Assembly: GCF_901411515.1 (NCBI RefSeq)
Contig: NZ_CABDUX010000001.1
Location: forward strand, 1,488,001 to 1,552,000
Source: Raoultibacter phocaeensis
GTDB lineage: Bacteria; Actinomycetota; Coriobacteriia; Coriobacteriales; Eggerthellaceae
Reading direction: 5' to 3'
Length of the DNA stretch: 64,000 nucleotides
This document shows positions 43,969-50,974 of the stretch, piece by piece; the first letter of the stretch is position 1; each line of letters begins with the position of its first letter. The notes under the pieces are model-generated. The model was not told where the DNA came from, searched no databases, and saw nothing but the letters and a program-made list of their open reading frames with translations. A program made the translations under genes and the position numbers.

Positions 43969-44370
43969 ATGGAAGCGATCGAGATCGAGAAGATCAGGGG
44001 CATACTCGCCGACTACGGGCGTTTCGAGGAGGGCTCGAGCTGGAGCGACCGGCTCGAGTTCATGGACTCGGCGATGCGCGAGCTGGAGGGGCTCCTGGAG
44101 GGCGCGCAGCCCGGCCAGGGCTGCGGCGAGGGGAGGCTGTTGGTCGAGGTTGAGCTGGTCATGCGAGCGCTCGCATCGGTCGAGGCCGAGGACGAGCTGG
44201 CGGCGGAAGAGTCGGTTCGGCTCGCATGGGAGGGCGACGACGGGTTCGTCCGGGACGTGCTGGAGAAGGCCGTCGTCGCGGATTTCACCATCTGCCCGGT
44301 CTGGGGCGGCGCGGAGCCGTCCCTGCCCGTCGTCGAGCTCGGAGGCGGAGGCGATCCCGCGCGCCCGTGA
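43969..44370 (+). CDS. Acidic helical protein, 133 aa
   Basis: The product (MEAIEIEKIRGILADYGRF...LEFMDSAMRELEGLLEGA) is acidic and mainly helical with a short C-terminal beta stretch (ADFTICPVWGGAEPSLPVVEL). No motif is recognised. GGATAGGAGAG precedes ATG 43969. It is 149 bp after the amidotransferase gene; that gap is GC-rich with several hairpins (for instance around 43829-43902) and may hold an attenuator. Confidence 0.6.
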   Translation: MEAIEIEKIRGILADYGRFEEGSSWSDRLEFMDSAMRELEGLLEGAQPGQGCGEGRLLVEVELVMRALASVEAEDELAAEESVRLAWEGDDGFVRDVLEKAVVADFTICPVWGGAEPSLPVVELGGGGDPARP

Positions 44371-44416
44371 CGCGCAGGCGCGCAGGCGGGCGCGCAGGCC
44401 GGGCCCCGGCCCGGCC

Positions 44417-44465
44417 GGCCCCGCCGCGCTCCTCCCGCTCAGAGCGGAAGCCGCGCGGCGGGGCC
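44417..44465 (+). terminator. Large GC hairpin after the 133-aa gene
   Basis: A 13-bp perfect stem GGCCCCGCCGCGC / GCGCGGCGGGGCC encloses a second small stem CCGCTC/GAGCGG. There is no T-tract, so it may be a pause or factor-dependent site. Confidence 0.4.
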
Positions 44466-44512
44466 GGGTATGCGGGGAGGATCCGACGGGCCTGCGAGGC
44501 GCGGACGGGCGC

Positions 44513-44622
44513 AAAAAAGGGCGGGATCCCGGGGATCTCGCCCTTGCTGCGTCGGTTCGGCGCGCAGCCCGCCTGCCGCTGGTCGCCCGCGGCTAGGGCG
44601 GCAAGTACCGACCCTTGCCCGG
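44513..44622 (-). ncRNA. Triple-hairpin terminator element C
   Basis: Minus strand: hairpin 1 (GGCAAG, loop GGTCGGTA, CTTGCC; 44619-44600), a spacer, hairpin 2 (GCTGCG/CGCAGC; 44568-44546, loop ending ACCGA) and a terminator stem with GCCCTTTTTTG. The loop sequences TCGGT and ACCGA are complementary. It follows the SSB gene. Confidence 0.65.
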
Positions 44623-44808
44623 TCCGTCCCTCGGCATCGCCTCGGCGGCGATCCTCAGGCCCCTCACGATCTCGTCGGCGAAAGCCGCCAGGGCGTCGTC
44701 CACGAACCCCTCGTCCAGGATCGGGGCCGCATCCGCGCGTCCCGGGGCGCCCTCCGGCCGAGACCGCTCAGAAGCTGAAGTCTTCCGAGGCCAGCTCGGC
44801 TTCCGCAT
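44593..44808 (-). CDS. Possible small protein overlapping the SSB 3' end
   Basis: The frame ends with ILDEGFVDDALAAFADEIVRGLRIAAEAM, a plausible amphipathic helix, and stops inside hairpin 1 of element C. An ATG at 44808 overlaps the SSB gene by 41 bp and lacks a good ribosome site. It may be a coupled small protein, or chance. Confidence 0.3.
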   Translation of the reverse strand: MRKPSWPRKTSASERSRPEGAPGRADAAPILDEGFVDDALAAFADEIVRGLRIAAEAMPRDGPGKGRYLPP

Positions 44809-45217
44809 AGGCGGACTCCACCTGGCCGGACTCGATCGCCTTGCGCATGAGGAAGAGCTTGTCCTCCCTGGAGTCGTACGCGACCTCCGGATAGTCGCAC
44901 TCGATCTTCGGGCGGTTCAGGATCGTCTTGCCCTCGCCGGTGACGTAGGGGTTGGGCCGCATGGCGAACTTCGCCGTCACGGTCCGCCCCGTGGTCATGC
45001 GCCCGGCGAGCTTCGCGCAGTGCTCGACCTTCATGGCCTTCGTCTGCATGTTCACGAGGCCCGTCTTCTCCCGCTTCTCGCCTGAATCCTTGTCGACCCA
45101 CGAGTCGTTCAAGACGAGCGTGAACTCGACGACCCCCTTCCCGCTGCCGTTGCCGAACTCCTTGACCGACGCGCCGTTGGCGAGTCGGCCGTGCGCCACA
45201 CCGCTCATCATGCTCAT
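44768..45217 (-). CDS. ssb: Single-stranded DNA-binding protein
   Basis: The 149-aa product (MSMMSGVAHGRLANGASVKEFGNGSGKGVVEFTLVLND... then LVNMQTKAMKVEHCAKLAGRMTTGRTVTAKFAMRPNPY) has the OB-fold layout of SSB and related ssDNA-binding proteins of ICEs. It lacks the typical C-terminal DDIPF tip and ends SEDFSF, which is similar in character. GGGAGC precedes ATG 45217. It probably acts in ICE replication or transfer. Confidence 0.75.
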   Translation of the reverse strand: MSMMSGVAHGRLANGASVKEFGNGSGKGVVEFTLVLNDSWVDKDSGEKREKTGLVNMQTKAMKVEHCAKLAGRMTTGRTVTAKFAMRPNPYVTGEGKTILNRPKIECDYPEVAYDSREDKLFLMRKAIESGQVESAYAEAELASEDFSF

Positions 45218-45302
45218 AGTGCTCCCTTTCATCGGTGCGCTGCCCAAGCGCTTGCTCGAATGGACGCCATGATCGTAGCGGCGCCGGGGCGCGCGGGCGG
45301 GC

Positions 45303-45333
45303 TTGCGCGTGGGGATGGGCCTCGTGCTATTAT
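45303..45333 (+). promoter_or_regulatory. Promoter of the 87-aa DNA-binding gene
   Basis: TTGCGC, a 19-bp spacer and TGC-TATTAT, an extended -10. It lies 43 bp before ATG 45376. The long spacer makes it moderate. Confidence 0.45.
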
Positions 45334-45375
45334 CCGTGCCACGGAAACTCGGCACGCAGATTGCAAGGGGGCTCT

Positions 45376-45639
45376 ATGGACTCTTTCGGAACGGACTCGC
45401 ACGGCCGGACGGGCCGGCCGAGGAAGAGCGAGGAGGAGAGGCGACAGGGCAAGAACGTGTCGTTCTATGCGGACGACCTGGAACGGATCAAGGCCATCTG
45501 CGAGGCTCGGGGAGGCCGCTGCGACCTGAGCGGCGTGGTGAGGGACGCGGTCAGGCTCCTTTACCGCTACGAGGTCGAGCGCGAGACGCTGGTCGCCGAC
45601 AGGCGCCCGGGCTTCAACCCGAGGTTCGCGAAGGACTGA
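45376..45639 (+). CDS. Ribbon-helix-helix-type small DNA-binding protein
   Basis: The 87-aa product contains GKNVSFYADDLERIKAICEARGGRCDLSGVVRDAVRLLYRYEVE, which fits a MetJ/Arc-type strand-helix-helix. It starts divergently from ssb and could regulate it. AAGGGGG precedes ATG 45376. Confidence 0.65.
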   Translation: MDSFGTDSHGRTGRPRKSEEERRQGKNVSFYADDLERIKAICEARGGRCDLSGVVRDAVRLLYRYEVERETLVADRRPGFNPRFAKD

Positions 45640-45658
45640 GAAGGAGGGCCCGGTCCGG

Positions 45659-45883
45659 CTAGCCTTCGATCCGGACGGATCCTTCGGGCGCCTCCGACCC
45701 CTTCGGCATGGCCACTACCTCGTAGTCGAGCGCTCCGAGCATCTTGCACAGCGTCGCGACCGTGCACCCGCCCTCCAGTCTTCTATGCACTGCCTGCGGG
45801 GATATACCCTCGTCCCTGGCAAGATCGGCGAGACTCTTTGCGGACTCCCGCGCTATCGTGCGCACTGCATCGGCGGCTTTCAT
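45659..45883 (-). CDS. Small XRE-type HTH protein, antitoxin-like
   Basis: The 74-aa product (MKAADAVRTIARESAKSLADLARDEGISPQAVHRRLEGGCTVATLCKMLGALDYEVVAMP) is a single HTH of the type found in HigA-like antitoxins and small repressors. There is no toxin gene beside it. ATG 45883 follows AAGGGAG and a good promoter precedes it. Confidence 0.75.
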   Translation of the reverse strand: MKAADAVRTIARESAKSLADLARDEGISPQAVHRRLEGGCTVATLCKMLGALDYEVVAMPKGSEAPEGSVRIEG

Positions 45884-45904
45884 AAGGCTCCCTTCGTTAT
45901 GTAA

Positions 45905-45933
45905 ATCGTATCCGAGGGATGCGCCCCAGTCAA
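45905..45933 (-). promoter_or_regulatory. Promoter of the small XRE gene
   Basis: On the minus strand TTGACT (45933-45928), a 17-bp spacer and TACGAT (45910-45905), near consensus. The start codon lies 22 bp downstream. Confidence 0.7.
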
Positions 45934-46003
45934 CGATTCCATTGTGCGCGGGATAGCCGCTTTGGAGATCAGGGGATTCGGTGACCATCTTTTTCGCATA
46001 TGC

Positions 46004-46053
46004 TTGCGCATCAACAAAAAGATTGATATAGTATTATCAACATTTTTGTTGAT
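46004..46053 (+). promoter_or_regulatory. Promoter with nested operator dyads for the L9-like gene
   Basis: TTGCGC (46004-46009), a 17-bp spacer and TATAGT (46027-46032). Two dyads overlap it: ATCAACAAAAA (46010-46020) with TTTTTGTTGAT (46043-46053), and TTGATA (46023-46028) with TATCAA (46035-46040). Both centre on the -10/+1 region, as expected for a repressor such as one of the two flanking XRE proteins. Confidence 0.65.
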
Positions 46054-46071
46054 GATGGGGAGGTGAGGTTT

Positions 46072-46401
46072 ATGAAAGTGACCCTATTGGCTCAAGTCGA
46101 GAACTGGGGCGCCGCAGGGGACGCCCGCGATGTCCCGGAAGGCGCCGGCTTGAATCATCTGATCGCCGAGGGCGTGGTTCGCCGTTGTCCTCCGGAAGCC
46201 CATGCGCGCGTTGTGCCCGCACAAGGGGATACCGACACTTGGAGGGAGCCGACCAGCATTCGCGAACTCTCCAGCCGAGAGCCGGAAAAGAGAACTAGCG
46301 ACATCCGGCATTCGTTTCTGGCGAGCGCGCGCTGCCCCTCGCGTTCTTGCCCAGCTGGAATTCGAGCATCTCCAGGACGGCCTCCTTGCCCTCCTCGTTG
46401 A
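46072..46401 (+). CDS. Ribosomal-protein-L9 N-domain-like protein
   Basis: The 109-aa product begins MKVTLLAQVENWGAAGDARDVPEGAGLNHLIAEGVVRR, which follows the bL9 N-terminal domain (MKV.LL..VE..G..GD...V..G...N.LI..G) almost residue for residue. The L9 connecting helix and C-domain are absent; instead a Ser/Pro/Arg-rich tail follows that overlaps the 3' end of the XRE gene on the other strand (46295-46401). GGGGAGGTGAGG precedes ATG 46072. Strong operator control and a location between two repressors suggest an ICE-specific function, perhaps rRNA or ribosome binding (inference). Confidence 0.65.
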   Translation: MKVTLLAQVENWGAAGDARDVPEGAGLNHLIAEGVVRRCPPEAHARVVPAQGDTDTWREPTSIRELSSREPEKRTSDIRHSFLASARCPSRSCPAGIRASPGRPPCPPR

Positions 46402-46663
46402 GGCGGTCGAAGCCGCGGCAGAGCCCGCGGGCCCTCTCGTCCAGGTACGAGACGGTTCCCGAGCCGTCCCTTCCCAGCAGGCGGTCCGTGGTCACGTCGA
46501 GCGCATCGGCCAGCTTGAGCAGCGTCGGCTTGCTGACGGCCTTCTTCTTACCGTGCCGGTAGTCGGATATCAATGCCTCCGACACGCTCGACGCCCGAGA
46601 CAGCTCCGCCTGGGTCATGCCCCGCTCCCGCATGAGCGACTCGAGTATCTCGCCGATCTCCAT
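46295..46663 (-). CDS. XRE-family transcriptional regulator
   Basis: The 122-aa product has a canonical HTH (MEIGEILESLMRERGMTQAELSRASSVSEALISDYRHGKKKAVSKPTLLKLADALDVTTDRLLG) and a helical C-terminal dimerisation part (LCRGFDRLNEEGKEAVLEMLEFQL). It is a phage-repressor-like candidate for control of ICE genes. It is divergent from 46838 and converges on the L9-like gene. Confidence 0.85.
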   Translation of the reverse strand: MEIGEILESLMRERGMTQAELSRASSVSEALISDYRHGKKKAVSKPTLLKLADALDVTTDRLLGRDGSGTVSYLDERARGLCRGFDRLNEEGKEAVLEMLEFQLGKNARGSARSPETNAGCR

Positions 46664-46837
46664 GTCTGCCTCCTCACGATCATGAGTGCAAGGTTAACAA
46701 AAGCGAGCTCGATAGAAGCGATGATTAAAAAGAACTTCCCAAAAGTTACGAATCCTACCGAAAGGCTAATCAAATGTTAAGAAACGGCATAGAATCTGGA
46801 ACCAATGTTAAGGCAACCGTAGCGTTTGGAGATGCGG
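46664..46837. promoter_or_regulatory. AT-rich divergent control region
   Basis: Between the divergent XRE gene and the gene at 46838. AATGTTAAG occurs twice in direct orientation (46773-46781 and 46804-46812), and a palindromic GTTAAC is at 46693-46698. The low GC stands out from the surroundings. These GTTAA boxes are candidate repressor operators. Confidence 0.5.
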
Positions 46838-47107
46838 ATGTACTACCCGAACATCGACTACGCCATCACGCTCTACATGAAGAGGGAGTCGATCACCCAG
46901 GAGGCGTTCGCCGGGCTGATGGGCATGGCGCCCAACACCTTCTCGTGGAAGAGGCGGGGCATACGCGAATGGAGCCTGACGGAGTCCAAGGCGCTCGCCG
47001 ACATCCTCGGCATGTCCCTGGACGACCTGACGGGCAGGGCCAGGCTCGGGGCCGAGCGCCCCCGCTGGCTGCAGACGGAGGAAAGGACGGGCCATGGCAT
47101 CCGTTAA
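46838..47107 (+). CDS. Cro/CI-like HTH regulator, paralogue of the gene at 23395
   Basis: The 89-aa product (MYYPNIDYAITLYMKRESITQEAFAGLMGMAPNTFSWKRRGIREWSLTESKALADILGMSLDDLTGR) shares layout and most core residues with the protein at 23395. TTGGAG 6 bp upstream supports ATG 46838. It begins a plus-strand run through rep, parA and parB, so it is probably the regulator of that operon. Confidence 0.75.
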   Translation: MYYPNIDYAITLYMKRESITQEAFAGLMGMAPNTFSWKRRGIREWSLTESKALADILGMSLDDLTGRARLGAERPRWLQTEERTGHGIR

Positions 47108-47387
47108 AAAGTGCGAAGCGGTTTACGGGGGCTGCCCCCGGTGCGGGGAGTGCGACTCGAACGTCCCCCTCTTCCTCTGCCCCGAGCTCGCGGCCGAGCA
47201 CTTCGGGCTCCCCGAAGACTACGTGCGCGAGCTCCTGAAAGGTCCGAACCCCATCCCGCACATCCCGCGCGGGCGCAACAAGCTCGTGTGCGTCCCGCTC
47301 GCCCGCGACTACTTCATCGACCGCTGCCGCAAGGGCGCCCGCCCGACGGCGGCCTCGGAGGCCCCGAATGGCCGTTTTCAGGGTTAA
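47094..47387 (+). CDS. Cys-rich small HTH-like protein, 97 aa
   Basis: An N-terminal cysteine knuckle (CEAVYGGCPRCGECDSN) precedes a small helical domain (ELAAEHFGLPEDYVRELLKGPNPIPHIPRGRNKLVCVPLARDYFIDRC) resembling excisionase-type winged helices. It overlaps both neighbours (14 and 20 bp), so translation is coupled to the rep gene. Confidence 0.65.
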   Translation: MASVKKCEAVYGGCPRCGECDSNVPLFLCPELAAEHFGLPEDYVRELLKGPNPIPHIPRGRNKLVCVPLARDYFIDRCRKGARPTAASEAPNGRFQG

Positions 47388-48387
47388 CCACCCGGATCCC
47401 TACACGCACATCCACAACGCGATGCTGCGCGACGGGCGGCTGAGCGCGAAGACCAAGGGGGTGCTCGCGATGATGCTGTCGTGCCCGCCCGATTGGGACT
47501 TCTCGGTGCGGGGGCTCTCGGCCATGACCGGCGAGGGGAGGCATTCCGTCAAAGGGTGCATGGACGAGCTCAAGGCCGCGGGCTACCTGCGCGTGACGAA
47601 GCTGCCTCCCGGCAAGGGCTCCTCGAACCGCTACGAGTACGTCTACGACGTCTACGGGCTCTCCCAGGAGGCGATTGTGGAAAACGAGGGAGGGGAGAAT
47701 CCCCAGGTGGTTCAAGGCGCCGAAAACCGGCCCTTGACAGGCGGCGGGTCAGATCAGTTGAGCGCGGGGCCCTCAAGCGCCGGTTTTGAAGCGTTTGGAG
47801 AGCCGTGCCTAAATAAAGTAATGAACGACAAAGGCAAGCACGAAGGCGATTCTCAAAACCAAAAGGAATGTACTTCACCCCCATCCGTCCGACCTTCCGT
47901 AAAGGGGGCCCCGGACGGGGTCGACGCGATGGTCGACGGGCTTCTGCGGATCGCCGTGAACCGCAACGACTCGGAGTGGGTGACCGCGAAGGCGAAGGCG
48001 AGCCTGCGCAGGCTCCTCGCAAGGGGCTACACCTACCCCGTGATCGAGGCGGCGCTCGCCGCGTACCAGGAGGCGCTGCGCGCGTCGGGGAGGCTTCCGG
48101 AGTTCTACCCCAACATCGCCAAGATGCTCGATCCGGCCAACGCCGGCGGCGTCGCCTTCTTCCTTCCGGAGAAGATGCCCTCGGCCAGGCTCCTCGGCAC
48201 GTACCTTAAAGACCAGCCGGGGTACATCTCGCGCAAGCGCGCGCTCGACGTGGCGAACGACACCGGCACGCGCGAGGAGCGCGAGGGGGCCCAGAGGGAG
48301 TGGGACGCGTTCGTCAAGTCCCACGAGAAGCTCGCCTACGAGCGATGGATGAGAGACAAGGCGGGGTGCTTGTCCAAGCGCCCCTGA
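47368..48387 (+). CDS. Replication-initiator-like HTH protein
   Basis: The 339-aa product begins MAVFRVNHPDPYTHIHNAMLRDGRLSAKTKGVLAMMLSCPPDWDFSVRGLSAMTGEGRHSVKGCMDELKAAGYL (cited here in parts), the winged-helix start of RepA_N/DnaD-like initiator proteins of Gram-positive mobile elements. A variable Ser/Gly/Gln linker (about 100-180) and a helical C-domain (about 185-335) follow. Together with parA/parB it suggests that the excised ICE can replicate and segregate like a plasmid. Confidence 0.75.
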   Translation: MAVFRVNHPDPYTHIHNAMLRDGRLSAKTKGVLAMMLSCPPDWDFSVRGLSAMTGEGRHSVKGCMDELKAAGYLRVTKLPPGKGSSNRYEYVYDVYGLSQEAIVENEGGENPQVVQGAENRPLTGGGSDQLSAGPSSAGFEAFGEPCLNKVMNDKGKHEGDSQNQKECTSPPSVRPSVKGAPDGVDAMVDGLLRIAVNRNDSEWVTAKAKASLRRLLARGYTYPVIEAALAAYQEALRASGRLPEFYPNIAKMLDPANAGGVAFFLPEKMPSARLLGTYLKDQPGYISRKRALDVANDTGTREEREGAQREWDAFVKSHEKLAYERWMRDKAGCLSKRP

Positions 48388-48398
48388 AAGGAACGGAA

Positions 48399-49204
48399 AT
48401 GAAGACCATAGCCATATGGAACAACAAGGGAGGGTCGGGCAAGACCACGACCGCCTACAACACGGCCTACGCGCTCGGGTGCGAGCTCGGTCGGAGCGTC
48501 CTGCTCGTCGACCTCGACAAGCAGGCGAGCCTGTCGCACTGGTTCGAGCACGATCCCGACACGGGCGAGACCGTCGCGGACGCCTCGCTCGTGCAGAACC
48601 GCGGCATCGCGAACGTGCTCGTCCCCGGCGAGTGCGGGCGCAGGCTGGAGATGGAGGAGGCGGCCTTTCCCACGGGCTGGGAGGGGTGGGCATCGTCCCT
48701 TCGTCCGAGGCGTTCGCCAGGCACTGCAGCAACGAGAAGCTTCCCAACCACGCCAGGCTCGCCATAGCCCTCTCGAAGATGTCGAACCGGCCCGACTACG
48801 TCCTGATCGACTGCCCGTCGCAGATCGACAACGAGGTGCGCAACGCGTGCGTCGCGGCGGACCTCGTGATCGCGCCGACGATGTTCGGGGGCGATCACGA
48901 GGAGAGGCTCATCAAGGCCATCATGTCGGTCAGGGAGGAGCGCGAGGACATGGACATGGAGCCGTGCCCCATAAAGGTCCTCGCCATCGCCGTCCGCGAG
49001 CGCACCACCAACGACACCGAGGGGCTGGCAAACCTCAGGGAGGCGCTCGGAGACATGATGCTCGAGACGTACATCCGCGACTCGGTCAAGGCGGACGAGG
49101 CGGCGAACCGCAAGATGGGCGTCGGCGAGGCGTGGGCCGCCAACAACGTCGCCGTCGACTACCTCAGCCTCGCGAGGGAGATCGAAGGGGAGGTGGCGCG
49201 ATGA
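48399..49204 (+). pseudogene. parA: ParA-type partition ATPase, interrupted by a -1 frameshift
   Basis: ATG 48399 opens MKTIAIWNNKGGSGKTTTAYNTAYALG, a deviant Walker A KGGSGKTT, then LLVDLDKQASLSHWF. Near 48684, in GAGGGGTGGG, the meaningful frame shifts by -1 and continues GIVPSSEAFARH...YVLIDCPSQIDNEVRNAC...IAPTMFGGDHEERLI to the stop at 49202-49204. One additional G in the run would restore a 269-aa ParA. The original frame ends at 48767. A sequencing error in a homopolymer or a recent mutation are both possible. The stop overlaps parB. Confidence 0.82.
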
Positions 49205-50121
49205 CGGTCGGAGGACCCGTGAACAAGGCCTCCTCGGGCAGGCTCGCGAGCCTGCGCGCGGCGGCGGACCCCGGCGCCTACGAAGTGCGCGTCGTGGACG
49301 TCGACCTGATAGACGACCATCCGGCGATGGAGCCGCTCGACCGCGGCAACGTCGAGTGGCTGGCCGGCTCCATCGAGGCCGACGGGCTCGGGCAGCTGCC
49401 GCTCGTGCGCCCCAAGCAGGGCGGCCGCTACGAGGCGATATCCGGACGCCACCGCAAGGAGGCGTACAAGCTGCTCGCCTCCCAGGGCAAGTCCCAGTAC
49501 CGGTCGATCCCCGTGAACGTGGACGTGCGCTGCAGCGACGCCAAGGCGCGCGCCCTCGTCGCCGTCACCAACATGTTCCGCCCGGGGGAGACGGCCGAGG
49601 AGCGCGGAAGGCGTCTGCTGGTGCTCAAGGAGGAGGTGGCGGCGGCGCGGGCGGCCGATCCGGACGCGTACCGCGGCACCACCACGGTGGAGGCGGTGGC
49701 CGAGATCGTGCAGCGCCAGACCGGCCGGTCGATCTCCCCGACGGAGGTGAAGCGATCCATCAAGGCGGCATCCGACGCCGCGGGAAGGCGCTCCCAAGGG
49801 CTCAGCGTGCCGCTCGGGCAGGTCCTGGACTCCATGGGCCTTCCCGCCTCGGTGGCTAGCGCGGCGGCCGAGCTCGACGCGCAGGGGCAGGCGGCGCTCC
49901 TCGACGCGCTCGAGCTCGACCCCGGGATGTCGGCAGCCGCCGTCCGCCGGGCGATCAGGGACGTGCGCGGCTACAGCGCGGAGGATCTCTGCGCGGAGCT
50001 CGCCAAGGCCGAGCGGGCCCTCGGGCGGGCCGTCGACATCAAGGACGCCGGCGTCGCCTGCAGGCCGGAGTACACGGCCGCCGTCCGCTCGCTCGTCCGC
50101 AGGCTCGGATCCACGTTCTAG
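49201..50121 (+). CDS. parB: ParB-type partition protein
   Basis: The 306-aa product has the ParB/Spo0J N-domain (VRVVDVDLIDDHPAMEPLDRGNVEWLAGSIEADGLGQLPLVRPKQGGRYEAISGRHRKEAYKLL, quoted in part) with the GRHRKEA box, a central HTH region (about 155-205) and a C-terminal dimerisation part. It would bind a parS-like site and be moved by ParA. It starts within the parA stop (ATGA). Confidence 0.88.
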   Translation: MTVGGPVNKASSGRLASLRAAADPGAYEVRVVDVDLIDDHPAMEPLDRGNVEWLAGSIEADGLGQLPLVRPKQGGRYEAISGRHRKEAYKLLASQGKSQYRSIPVNVDVRCSDAKARALVAVTNMFRPGETAEERGRRLLVLKEEVAAARAADPDAYRGTTTVEAVAEIVQRQTGRSISPTEVKRSIKAASDAAGRRSQGLSVPLGQVLDSMGLPASVASAAAELDAQGQAALLDALELDPGMSAAAVRRAIRDVRGYSAEDLCAELAKAERALGRAVDIKDAGVACRPEYTAAVRSLVRRLGSTF

Positions 50122-50374
50122 GGAGGGAAGGGATGGAGCGCGCACGCTTGGAGACGCCCGCCGCGGGGGCCCTCGAGGGGGCCTTGCCCCGGTTACAGGA
50201 TAGGCCCGTAGTCGCCTGCGCGACGGCGAGCATTTTCGGCGTGCCGAAAAGCCCTGGAGAAGGGCGCTGCCGGCGCATGCGCGCCGGCTCCGGGGGCCGT
50301 ATACGGCGGCCCGGCCCGGATAGCCTCGCAGGCTCGCCGGGATATCCTACGCAGGTGGAAAGAGGTGTCCGGCG
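50122..50374. other. Candidate oriT region
   Basis: This 253-bp gap lies between parB and the relaxosome genes. It holds a row of hairpins: TTTTCGGC-GT-GCCGAAAA (50233-50250), GCCGGCGC-ATGC-GCGCCGGC (50269-50288) and the palindrome GCCGTATACGGC (50296-50307). No credible gene is present. Placement just before relaxase accessory genes is typical of oriT. Confidence 0.5.
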
Positions 50375-50974
50375 ATGGCGCGCCAGCATTGCGTGAAGCT
50401 TCCGGACGACGTCGAGGAGCTTCTTCTGCGGCGCGCGGCCGAGCGCGGCTCGAAGCCGTCGGCCGAGCTCCAGGCCGCAGTAAGGCGGGGGCTGGAGGCG
50501 CCCCTGAGCGCGTCGGAGCTCATGGACGCGGTCGACGAGCGCGCCGCCGGCATGGCGCGCAGGCTCGAGGAGTCGGCGGAGCGCGCGTGCGCGAGCCTGG
50601 AGAGGGCCCAGTCGATGATCGGCGTGGAGCGCAAGAACATCGGCAAGTCGGTCCAGGCCTCGTGCGCGTCGCTCGCCCTGCTCTGCTACGCGCTGCCCGT
50701 GCTGGCCGCGATGCTCCGCGAGGGGCGCGGCGACGGCGTGGGGTGGCCGGACGAGGCGGTCGGCGTGCTCGCCGGGACGGGCACCAACGCGCTGCTCGCC
50801 TGGTTCTGGGGGGCGGGCGGCCTCATGCAGCGCGACTCGCAGCCTGACTTCTGGCGGGCGATGGCGGCGAGCATAGGCAGGGCCGGGGTCGACCCCGTGT
50901 CGGCGTTCGGCTGCACGGAGGAGCAATGGGACGAGATGGTGGGCAACATGGCGGAGAGGCTGGGCGGAAGATGA
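50375..50974 (+). CDS. Membrane-associated relaxosome-type protein
   Basis: The 199-aa product has an N-terminal ribbon-helix-helix-like segment (MARQHCVKLPDDVEELLLRRAAERGSKPSAELQAAVRRGLE), a coiled helical middle (about 50-90) and two hydrophobic helices (about 95-113 and 128-148). RHH plus membrane helices suggests a protein that tethers oriT to the mating channel (inference). AAAGAGGTG precedes ATG 50375. ATGA overlap follows. Confidence 0.65.
   Translation: MARQHCVKLPDDVEELLLRRAAERGSKPSAELQAAVRRGLEAPLSASELMDAVDERAAGMARRLEESAERACASLERAQSMIGVERKNIGKSVQASCASLALLCYALPVLAAMLREGRGDGVGWPDEAVGVLAGTGTNALLAWFWGAGGLMQRDSQPDFWRAMAASIGRAGVDPVSAFGCTEEQWDEMVGNMAERLGGR

Noticed and set aside
39049-44622. 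CRISPR-like repeats
   Set aside because: The three copies are kilobases apart, lack spacers and have terminator structure; no CRISPR array or cas gene is visible anywhere in the window.
45659-45883. Toxin-antitoxin pair
   Set aside because: The HTH protein resembles an antitoxin, but no toxin-like gene adjoins it; the neighbours are an RHH protein and the L9-like gene.
50133-50396. 87-codon frame with a good ribosome site after parB
   Set aside because: Its sequence is Arg/Gly/Pro-rich and is dictated by the hairpins of the candidate oriT; it shows no protein-like pattern.
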